This document shows positions 1 to 9,100 of a stretch of DNA of 12,919 nt, in pieces. Origin of the DNA: CAZQSL01 sp964595945 (GTDB taxonomy: Bacteria > UBP15 > UBA6099 > JAJRTR01). The DNA is taken from the NCBI GenBank assembly GCA_964595945.1, contig CAZQSL010000103.1, positions 1-12,919 of the forward strand. Reading direction: 5' to 3'. A program made the translations under genes and the position numbers. Positions within the stretch are counted from its first letter, which is position 1, and each line of letters opens with the position of its first letter. The notes below the pieces were generated by a model. That model had not been told where the DNA came from, ran no database searches, and saw nothing but the letters and a program-made list of their open reading frames with translations.

Positions 1-567
1 GGCAGGGAATATGGAAACGCCTGCCGTGCCTCCGAGTGTTGTGCGCTGGCCGGCGGTGAGTTGCAGGGGGCTGGTGTGCTTTGTGTATCCGGTGTTCGTG
101 ATTTCGATGGCGCAGGATCCGGCGGGGAGCGACTCTATGAGGAAGTAGCCGGTGGCGTTGGTCGCGGCCGATTTTTTCGCTGCGCCACATGTGGCTGTGA
201 CGGATGCGCCGGCAATGGCTCTGTAGCCGGCTGGCGCTGCGGCCGCCGCTGCGCGCGATGACGTGCCGGGGACTGACTGCGCGCCGGTGGCATAGCTGCT
301 GGAACCATCAGATGTATTTCCCGCCTGTGTATCGGAGGTGTTAGCGGATGCAGGTGGGTTGATCCCTTCAGTGTCGCGATCCGCGAGCCGCGCCACGGGC
401 TGACTGCCGACCGGCACAAATACATATCCCTCGACACTCGCCACACCATTTCCGGATGTTATCCGTGGCAGCACACCTTCGCCCCCGCAACCGGAGATGC
501 CAAGCAATAATATTCCAGTCAGAAGCAACATTCTTCGCGTTATGTAACGGGTATTCAGACTTTTCAT
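1..567 (-). CDS. Lipoprotein with carboxypeptidase-regulatory-like domain (3' end outside window)
   Basis: An open frame runs from an ATG at 565-567 to the window edge without a stop, giving 189 codons. Residues 1-27 form a lipoprotein signal peptide: Arg11-Arg12, a Leu-rich core, and the lipobox I-S-G-C with the lipidated Cys at 27. A Gly follows the Cys. After a short spacer, residues 44-52 (SVEGYVFVP) look like the first strand of a carboxypeptidase regulatory-like (CarboxypepD_reg) fold. A low-complexity Ser/Thr/Ala/Gly insert of about 60 residues follows. The fold then resumes at about 113-185 with the family's typical G-A-S-V-T-A, T-G-Y-F-L-I-E-S-L-P-A-G and G-Y-T motifs. Such domains are usually structural, holding surface proteins together, not enzymatic. 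The protein is therefore probably membrane-anchored. What lies downstream, including any larger C-terminal part, cannot be seen. The upstream ribosome site is weak (GAAAG). GC content is high, unlike the gene at 814-2397. Confidence 0.8.
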   Translation of the reverse strand, partial: MKSLNTRYITRRMLLLTGILLLGISGCGGEGVLPRITSGNGVASVEGYVFVPVGSQPVARLADRDTEGINPPASANTSDTQAGNTSDGSSSYATGAQSVPGTSSRAAAAAAPAGYRAIAGASVTATCGAAKKSAATNATGYFLIESLPAGSCAIEITNTGYTKHTSPLQLTAGQRTTLGGTAGVSIFPA

Positions 568-730
568 AGTCTTTCACATCTATTTCATCGGCGTTGCGCT
601 TGGTGACGGCATCTATTCAAGGCTGCAAAAAACATTTCGATATGCGGGGCATAATCTGCAACAGATGCTCAGACTAAGATTTTGCGTAATATCTGGCCAT
701 AGTATCACCGTGATTATATTATGTCATTAT

Positions 731-759
731 AATATAAAGTGAGCTAGACTTGCTGTAAA
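731..759 (-). promoter_or_regulatory. Putative sigma70-type promoter for the lipoprotein gene
   Basis: Read on the minus strand, TTTACA (754-759) is separated by exactly 17 bases from TATATT (731-736), inside an AT-rich stretch. A TATAAT also overlaps the -10 region five bases further on. Transcription would begin near 724, leaving a leader of about 155 bases before the ATG at 567. The short inverted repeat ATCAC-C-GTGAT at 704-714 would lie just inside the transcript start, where an operator could be. The prediction is by eye only. No convincing terminator separates this site from the upstream gene, so read-through is also possible. Confidence 0.4.
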
Positions 760-778
760 GAACAATATGATATTTCAT

Positions 779-794
779 CATGAACGTGTTCATG
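779..794. promoter_or_regulatory. Perfect 7+7 inverted repeat (CATGAAC-GT-GTTCATG)
   Basis: Two perfect 7-base arms flank a 2-base centre. It lies 20 bases beyond the stop codon of the beta-propeller gene and about 20 bases upstream of the -35-like element of the next gene. The centre is too short for a good RNA hairpin loop, and no run of T follows on the minus strand, so it does not look like an intrinsic terminator. A dimeric-regulator operator is a reasonable reading, but no known regulator consensus is matched with confidence. Confidence 0.3.
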
Positions 795-813
795 GCAATT
801 TTATCTCCCAATA

Positions 814-2397
814 TCATTTCTCAATTTGAAGCATGTATTCATTTGAATTTGTGAATAATTGGATTTCGGAACTGCTAACTGAACCTATTTTGAATCGGGC
901 ACTGTGCGGGCTTAGTATTTTCGAAGCTTTTACTGCACCTGATCGAAGATCGATAATCTGAAAATGCTGGTAAAACGGCTCTTTAAAGGTAACATATCCC
1001 ATCATGCTGTTGGTATCTACTTTAAAATCATGAATTATTTCTCTTGATGGAGCTCCAATTCTATCTGTTGTCGGATAGGTATCTAGTAAATCAGTTTCCC
1101 ACAACACCTTGCGACTTTCGATGTCAATAGCGAATATGGTCGAACCGGTACTGTTGATATATGCATTGTTTTTTATCTTGTAATATTTGATGACATCGTT
1201 CCAAAATTGCCACGGAATTTCGCCGTTTTTGTAATTCACAGCACCTGTATTTCCCGCTTGATTGAAGAAAATGTAATCGTTGAATATCTTGTAGTGTGTT
1301 CTTTCGACAACGCCGGGATTCCTTTTACTTATACCGGGAGCAGCAACATTTTTGTCTATTGAAGATGGGCCTCCTTCGAGCACCCACTTTAAATCCATTG
1401 TTTTTCCGTTGATACAGAGTATTTTGTTTGAAGCACGGAAATAGACATAATCTCCATCGGTAAAATAATCCTGTGGTTCCAATAGTAAATTACCTATCAA
1501 GATTGTTTTGATGTGATTACCATCAAGATCATATTTATCAATTATACATTCGGAAAAAGAACATCCTGACAGCACCAGAAAGTGTTTATTATCAGGTGTA
1601 TCAATAACATCTATTGGATATTCTCTTTTATCAATTTTCTTCTCGACAATAATGTTTCCATTAGCATCGAAAATATACATATTCATAATGTATTCTGCCT
1701 GTGGATTATCCACAACAGAATACCTATTGTTGAAAACAATCAGTTTGTCTTGGATGACTTTACTAAATATCGGAATTTTCTTATTATCATTGAGAATAGC
1801 TTTTATCTGTTTTCCGTTTCTATCAATAGCACTTAACTGAGTGCCAAGTTCTCCACTTTGCAAAAAGACCACACCAGAGTCAGAAATGTATCTGACATGA
1901 ATATCTTCTGGGTGTATAATAGTAAACACATCTTTATTATCATTCAAATTAACAAATGAAAATTCACCACTTTCATCATAGGCGGCTTTGTATTTTCTGT
2001 TCACCGAATAGATTCCATCGCTTTTCGTGGTTTTGATTGACCTTGTAGCATTGAAATCACTTTCGGACATTTGATCGAGTTTATGCATCTCCCCATTCCA
2101 TTTGAAGAAACTACCATCTTTTCCCTTGCACCCTCGAACACAATCGACAGGGTTTGCCCTGCCTCCGGCTTTGGTGGTATCAAGATTTTGAAGTTCAGGC
2201 ACTTCTTCTTTTTTGATCAGGCGGAGCTTTATGCCGTCGCCTTCCATGACTTGGCCAACGGAATCGTCGAGGATGAATGTGTTTCCTTTTTGGTTGACCA
2301 CGGGTTTCTGGGCAGGTGGCAATACTTCATCGCAGTGTGCGGCAAAGCCGATGCCCAGACAGATTGCCGTTAAAATGATTGATCTCATGATTTTCAT
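814..2397 (-). CDS. Secreted PQQ-repeat-like beta-propeller protein, function unknown
   Basis: The 527-residue reading starts at ATG 2397, chosen because GGAG lies 9 bases upstream and a typical signal peptide follows (positively charged MKIMRS, then a hydrophobic core, cleavage probably near residues 19-22). A TTG at 2427 or an ATG at 2406 would add 3-10 residues. No lipobox is present. The mature part consists of repeated strand-rich blocks ending in 'D-x-x-G/S-x-x-x-W/K', as in PQQ-type propeller blades. The clearest are residues 316-342 (ILCINGKTMDLKWVLEG) and 410-437 (IFAIDIESRKVLWETDL); weaker ones are at 175-202, 235-255, 273-300, 374-400 and 464-492. Seven or eight blades are plausible. 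Two close cysteine pairs occur, C86/C90 and C279/C284. No PQQ-binding or catalytic residues can be recognised, so an enzyme role should not be assumed. It begins 42 bases after the giant gene's stop and is probably co-transcribed with it. Base composition is strikingly AT-rich compared with its neighbours. Confidence 0.75.
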   Translation of the reverse strand: MKIMRSIILTAICLGIGFAAHCDEVLPPAQKPVVNQKGNTFILDDSVGQVMEGDGIKLRLIKKEEVPELQNLDTTKAGGRANPVDCVRGCKGKDGSFFKWNGEMHKLDQMSESDFNATRSIKTTKSDGIYSVNRKYKAAYDESGEFSFVNLNDNKDVFTIIHPEDIHVRYISDSGVVFLQSGELGTQLSAIDRNGKQIKAILNDNKKIPIFSKVIQDKLIVFNNRYSVVDNPQAEYIMNMYIFDANGNIIVEKKIDKREYPIDVIDTPDNKHFLVLSGCSFSECIIDKYDLDGNHIKTILIGNLLLEPQDYFTDGDYVYFRASNKILCINGKTMDLKWVLEGGPSSIDKNVAAPGISKRNPGVVERTHYKIFNDYIFFNQAGNTGAVNYKNGEIPWQFWNDVIKYYKIKNNAYINSTGSTIFAIDIESRKVLWETDLLDTYPTTDRIGAPSREIIHDFKVDTNSMMGYVTFKEPFYQHFQIIDLRSGAVKASKILSPHSARFKIGSVSSSEIQLFTNSNEYMLQIEK

Positions 2398-2406
2398 TTT
2401 GCTCAT

Positions 2407-2410
2407 CTCC
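2407..2410 (-). promoter_or_regulatory. Ribosome binding site deciding the start of the beta-propeller gene
   Basis: On the minus strand GGAG lies 9 bases before the ATG at 2397 but directly abuts the ATG at 2406, where it could not work, and lies downstream of the TTG at 2427. This favours 2397 as the start. Confidence 0.5.
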
Positions 2411-2439
2411 AATATATTGTGTTTCAACTGTTTATTATC

Positions 2440-3126
2440 TTAGTACATATTGACAGTTATGTTTGACATATCACCAGTATTTCCAGTGTTATCGGTTGGA
2501 GAGATAGAGTAGATAGTTGAGGTGAGGTTGTCGAGTGAGATTGATGTGGAGGTGGTGTTGGAGGAGGAGGATGTTTGTTGGGTTGGGGTTGAAAACATCG
2601 GGAACGTTGATGATGTGAAGCCTGATGGGGGGGATGCAATTGTATCTGGTGTGCAGGCTATGGAATGGGCTGAGATGGTGAAGTCGGGAGAAATTATGCC
2701 GGATTGGGCAAGGGATGTGAGGAGGGAGGTGAGTTGTGTGGTGGTGGATTGGGTGTAGGCGGTTATGTGGTGGGTGCCGGTGGCGAGTGGGTTGCCGAGG
2801 TATGTGGGGGTTACGATGGTTGTTGTGGTTTGTGTTGCTTGTGTGGGGTTGGTGGTGTCGTATTGCATTGTTATTACTGTTTGTGTTGCTGTGGTGAGTG
2901 TGATGAGGTAGGTGAAGATGGGTTTTGTGGGGTCGGGTGTGATGGTGGTGGTTGGGGTGAGTGGGATTATGGTGGTGGATGATGATGTGGTGGGGGTGGC
3001 TGTGGAGTTGGTGTCGATCCAGTGTGGGTTGGCGGCGGTGTTGCCGCTGGTGTTTCCGTTATTGCCATTGTTGTTGCCGGTGGTGGTGTTGGTGGTGAAT
3101 GGGGTGTTGTTGTATGTTGTGCTGTT
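2440..3126 (-). other. Low-complexity Thr/Asn/Ser/Pro-rich C-terminal tail of the giant protein
   Basis: Residues 2436-2663 are dominated by Thr, Asn, Ser and Pro, with an Asn/Gly patch at 2453-2464 and long Thr runs. The plus strand here is almost pure G and T. The tail resembles flexible or glycosylated wall-spanning stalks of surface proteins, but it ends in N-I-T-V-N-M-Y without any known anchoring signal. It includes strand-like segments (2503-2522, 2553-2571), so it may partly belong to the preceding FN3-like domain, split by inserts. Confidence 0.6.
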
Positions 3127-6100
3127 GTAGAAGAGGTTTGGTGCTGTGATGGCGAGTGTGGGTGGTGTTGCGGAGGCGTTGAGTGAGCAGGTGATGGTGT
3201 TGATGGTTGAGTCGGGGTCTGGGGTAATGGGGTCGCAGCCTTGTGTGTATGTGGCGGTTTGTATGGTGTATCCGGCGAGGTCGGTGAGTGGGGTGCCGTC
3301 TTCGTTTGTGGTGGGCGGGTCCCATGTGAGGATGGTTTCACCGTACTGGTTGGTTTCGGTGTGCAGGTTGATGAGGGGGGCTGGTGGTGTGGTGTCGATG
3401 GTGAATGTTATGGTGTGTGTGGCGGTGTTGCCGGCGAGGTCGGTGGCGGATGCGGTGAGTGTGTGGGATGTGGCGCTGTCGAGTGTGTGTGGGAGGATTT
3501 TTGTGGTGACGGTTATTGAAGCTGGAGGCTGTTCGTTTTCACTGGGCTGGTTGTGTGTGTATGTATGGATTTCTGTGGAGTCAATGGCGAGGGAGGCAGC
3601 TTGCAGGGGATTGGGGTCATTGGCTACGTAGAGGGCTTCGTATGATGTGCCGCCTATGGCGGAGTTGTCTGCTGGAGTCTGGATGCCTGTAGCTGGGGGG
3701 GTATTGTCGATGGTGACGGAGGAAGTGGCGATGTTGGAGGAGTTGCCTGGAAGATCAAGGGTGGTGATGGAAACGAGGTATGTGCCTTCTGCGAGAGGGG
3801 TGTCAGTGTTGTCAGTTCCATTCCATTGGTATGTCATTTCGGAGATGGTTGCGGTTGAAGGAATTGGGATTTCGTGTTCGAAAACGACGTTGGCCGCATT
3901 GTCGGTGATGGAGATGTGCCAATTTGAGAAATAGTTGTCTTCGATGGATGCGGTAGCGGCGATTGACAGACTGTCCTTGATGCCTGAACTGTAGGATGGC
4001 GAAATGTATCGATTGTCGAAAGTGGCGGTTGTGATGACGGGCGGGGTGACGGGGAGTACTGTAACTGGCACGGGAGTGGATGTGGCGGAGAAGTTGCCGA
4101 AATAATCAGTTGCCACGGCAGACAGTGTATATGGTCCAGCTTGCATGGCTATGTTGAATGTAGTAGAGAAGCTGCCTGTCGTTGCAGTCGCCGTGCCGAT
4201 CTGATGTGTGCCACTTGCGTTTTCGATGTAAAGGCTAATTACCGTATTGGGGTCTGTCGTACCACTTATTCCAGTCGTTATGAAATTCCTGATTTGTCCA
4301 CCGCTTGCAGGCGATGTGATGGCGGGTGGAGATGGCAGGATGATGGAGATGGAGGTGGTAGCGTTTGAATAGTTGAAAGCGAGATCGGTGGTGAGAAGGG
4401 AGGCGGTGTAGATGCCTTTGGCGTAGGGAGCGAGTGTTACGGGGTCGTGTGTTTCCCAGGGGATTTCGATTTGAGTGGTGGTGGTTGCCTGGTTTTCGTC
4501 GATGTCAATTGTGTGAGACTGAGTGAAAAGCGTGTTGCCATCAGGGGCGGTTATGGAGATTTGCCACGCGTCTGGATTTCTGTCGGCGATGGTTGCGGTG
4601 AGAGTCGTCGAGTCGTTTCTGGCGATGAGGGATGGCGTTGCGATCAGGGCGGAAAGGGCAGGGGGGGTGAAGTCAATTGAGGATGTGGCGGAAAAGGTGA
4701 CATCGCTGATGTTGCCGGCCATGTCCATGGCGGCGAGGCATGAGATGGCGGTGCCTTCTGCGAGAGGGGATATCGCGTATTGGGACGCGGTGGCCGTCAG
4801 CTGGTTGAAAGTGCCCTGTAGATATAACTGGATGCAGTCTTGCCCGGTAGCGGCCGTGTTGTAGTATTGGGCCGCGATGCCGCAGCCGCCGGGATTGTCG
4901 GATGCGGGTGAAAATGTGACGAATAATTCGCTGTCGTTGTCGTATGGATATGGTGTATCGGTGAAGGAATCAGGGCGAACCGTAACGGCAGATGGGGGGG
5001 CTGGCGCTGATGTGTCGATAGCTAATGTTATCGTCGCAGTCGCCACATTGCCGTAATCGTCGCCCGCCGAAATGGTGATGACGGCGGAGCCTTCGGGGAT
5101 GGCGGTTTCGGGCGATATCGCGTATTGTCCTGGCGTCGATGTTTCTTCGGAGCCGCATGCGATGGTAGTGGTAGCGCCACTGTGCGAGGTGGCGGTGATC
5201 GAACATGACACGGCCGGGGCTTCGTCAGTGTCGTCGTTTACCGAAAGCGTGAAGGTTGGGGCAGTGTCGTTTGTGCATGCTGGGATATCGGAAATCACTT
5301 CGATGACGGGACTCAGGGTGTCTTGCGGTGAAGTGATTTGAGGGTTGATGATCAATGGGTCGGATACCGAAAGAGGTTCGCCCTGAACGATAGTTTTTGC
5401 GACAATGATATGGGTGGAAGTCGCGGAGTCGAGGCTGGCCGACTGAATGGAGAATCCGCCGGATGTCGATGCCGTAGCAGTGCCGATCAGGCTGTATGAT
5501 CCGTTTTGACAGTCGGTGATGCCGCTCACGGTCGAGCAGAGATTTTCGTATGAAAGAAGTTCTGATCGCTCGAAAGGCTGTCCTTCGCCACGGGCGAGCA
5601 GCGCTGCCGTGCTGCCGGCGATATCGTAAGACTCGAAGTAAGAGCCGGTATCGACAAGAGTCTGCATCACGCTGTCAATGTAAGAGGCATGGTCATCGTA
5701 ATGGTATGGATCGCCTGCGGTGTAAATGGTAATGCGCATCGTTTCTACAGTCGAGCCATTTCCGCCGTTTACGTTGTTAAGCTGTACGAGAAACGCGTGG
5801 ATATCTTTAGTGCCATCGGTACACCGATCCGTGCGGGGCGTCGGAGGAGTACGCGTCATATCGCTGCATGGACTTACGAAAAACGCAGTCGAAGACATGT
5901 CGTCGAAGTATTCGCCAGCTGATGTCTTCAGGTTGGGCACTTCAATGGCGTATCCACCCGGTATGCTCAGATTAGTGGTGAAATTGTCGAAAACAACCGT
6001 CTGAGTGCTTGCAGTCAGGGTGTCGCTGGTTGCGGAAAAAGCGAAATCGAGCGTGGCGGAAGCCGGAGGAGTGAGCCCCTCGCATACAAGTGTCCCTACC

Positions 6101-9100
6101 GTGCCGGATGCGTTTTCGACGGTGACGGATACCTGTGCCGGAGTTGGCTGAATGTCTGTCGTGATGTGGTAAGCAGTGTCATAGACTGGCGGCGGGATTG
6201 ACGCTTCGCACGGGACAGCCAGGTCCGGCGAGGTTATTCGTATCACCGAAGTGGCGGCTGCCGTGTCGTCGACGTCCCACCGGACATTTACATGCAGTGC
6301 CGTCGCCTGATTCTTGTCAAGGTCATGTATGATCTGTACGCTGCCTCGATAGTCGGCGTACTGGGGATTGCCGTACGATGGTATCATCACGTCGGTTTCG
6401 GTCGAGAGGTTACCCGAATAGGGCGTACCGTCTTTTCTCAAAAAGACAGCCGTACCGGAGGCGGGCAGGATCATCCTGAGGGTGCCCGCGGTGGTGTCGA
6501 TGTTTTCATACAATGTCGCGGAGTCCGGCATCCAGGCGGCCCCGATCCCCGACTGATCATCGAAATCATCTTCCAGCGTCCCGGGCGAAGAGACGGGCTG
6601 CGCCTGGAGTGTATACGTGCCGGTCGCAGGCATGAATATGGTTTGCGAGGCAATGTTGAACTCATAAACATTCACCCGCGCATCAGGGATGGATACCCCG
6701 GCGAAAAGAGGTGTCATGTTGGTACTGTCAGCCGTATTGCCACTGACAGGGACTCCGTCCAGATGCGTGATCCGTGGAAGTTGCTGCGATGACGTTGCAG
6801 TCAGGTATGTAAGAACCTCTGTTGAATAAACTGTGGTGGGCGCGCTGTTTTGCAGCCCCGTGAATGCCCTGATGGCAACGGGTGCGGTGGCTGTCGTCGC
6901 GAGTACTCCCGAGGTATAGTACCTGCCTGAGTTTTCCGGAAATTCCGTCAGCTGGCCGATTGACTGGATTATCACGAATCCCCTGTGTAGAATTGCCGCG
7001 TCGGCGATATATGAGTCGGTCGTGGTAAGCCCTGGTGTGCCTGTCGCGCTGAGCGAGAAGATTTCGCCAGGGATTATGTCCGTCGCTCCGGGTCGCGTCA
7101 GATTGCTGATGTGAAGCTGTTCGATCCCATTACGCACTGCGAGTATGTCGTCCGAATATTCCATATTGAGCCCGTCTGCCACTATCATCGCGATTACGCC
7201 TTCTGCTGGTTGTCCGTCAACGAGCGGGACCTGCGTGAATGGGATTTCGCAGTGATACTGCCCCGATACCGTTTCTGTGGCAGTCGGGATGCCTATCGGA
7301 CTCGTCGACGCGCCGTATGCGTAAGTGATGGGAGCGGCGGCACATTCGAATGCCTGTCCGGCCGTCCCGCTGAAGTCGACAGCCATTGTCTCGCCCGTTG
7401 CGATGGTCGACATTTCCGGATGTGTCATGTTGGTCAGTCTGACATTTTCGGCGTGCGGACCGGTGAGATGATTGGCGCTGAACGCACATGTCGAGTCGCC
7501 GTTTTCGTCGATGGGAGCGGCAATGATGATTGCACGCATTGTCTTCGCGGGATTTCCGTTCTCATCGATATTAGTAATGAACGTCGCTTCGGTCGCGTAG
7601 TTGTAGGGACTCTCTTGCGTCAGCAATTCGAGGACGATCGGGTCGCCGATGATCCTGGATGTATTGCAGGCGCCCACTCCCATTTCGCTGCTGTCTTCGA
7701 TCCCTGAGTTGTCGGCATTGTAAAGAAATGCCGTCGCCGTGGCGCCGATAGAGTAATCCGCGCCGAATGTCACGGAAAAAGTCTGGCCCTGCGCAATGTC
7801 GATGCTGCCAGGCACAGTCGTATTGCTCGCAAAAAAGCCGGCGGGTATCTCTGACGAATTGAACGACATGAGCGCCATGCCTTCGTTGCCCAGCTCGTCC
7901 ATCAGTGTGATTTCCGCCCTGTGGGCTGAGAGTGTGAGCGGGATATTTTCAGATGTGATGGTTCTGCTTTCTGCATCATAGGTGAATTCGACGGGTGCGC
8001 CGTCTACGGTTACGGTGATTGACGACTCATCCACTTCCGAAGATGATTCATACACTTCTGCGACAAGCTCTTCGTTTCTTCTGAGAGGCACGATCGCACC
8101 TGGGGCGATTGCGATTGGGGGCCGCCGCTGATTTGTAAATCTGTCCCGGACCATTCTGTCGAACGCTTCGGTATCGGGCTGCGGATATTTTTCTTTTACC
8201 AATCTGTGAAATTCGCTCGTCTCCCTCTGGGCCTCCTGTTGCCTTGCCGCAGGTGGCATTTCGTGCTTTTCGCGGTGGTCCTCACGTCTGACAGAGTAAT
8301 CAGGAAACGTTCGCGGCGTCATCTCATCGCGCGTACTATCGTTCGCTTGCACGGCCTTGCCGGGGACTTTCGTGAATTTTACTTTTGGGCCGGTGCTCTG
8401 GATGGAGTATGTGATGGCGCGGCTGCTCGTGTTGCCTGCGTTGTCTTCGACTGTTATGGCAAGGATGTGCGCGCCGCTTCCCTGCGCGGCGGCCTGGGCC
8501 GTGTAGCTTTTTGTCGTCGTGTTGTAGTTGGCGGCGAGCGTTTCGCCGTCAAGTGTGATGGACGTGCGGGCGTGATCGAGTCCAGTGCCGCCGGCTGCGT
8601 CTTCGGCCGTTATCTCCACGCGCGATGGCGCGGCGTCGAGGGTTGCGCCGTCCGCTGGCGCAGTTGTGCTGATGACGGGCGCGAGTGTGTCGAGTGTCAC
8701 GGACAGGGTGCGGACTGTCGTTTTCGCGTTTCTGGACGCCACTGCCGTGATGGTGTTGGAGCCTTCGCTCAGCGTGACCGTGCTATCGAACGCGCCGTCA
8801 GCCGCCGCGGCCGTGGCGTTACCATTTATTATCAGGGTCGAGCCAGGCGTCATCTGACCTGTCACCGCAAGCGTAGTCCTGTTGGTGATGAATCCGTCCG
8901 CCGGCGCATCGATGCGAAGTTCCGGAGCCGCGTCAGCCGATCCGTTGTCGTTGTGGGTGCAGGCCGCCTGACATGTGCCGGGATAGAGGCACGCGTCGTC
9001 TGTACCGGAGTCGCCGTCACCGCAGTCCGCCGCGTCTTCGCACGCTACTGCGCACGCCGTGTGAGTACACTCAGCACCTGCCGTACCGCCTGCCGCACAC

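Noticed and set aside
2522..3341. Several overlapping frames on both strands, Gly/Val-rich on plus and His/Pro/Thr-rich on minus
   Set aside because: The extreme G+T skew of the plus strand removes stop codons in several frames. The giant gene's frame alone continues a coherent domain architecture.
7111..7707. Plus-strand open frame of 198 codons
   Set aside because: Antisense to the threefold-repeat region of the giant protein; no family features.
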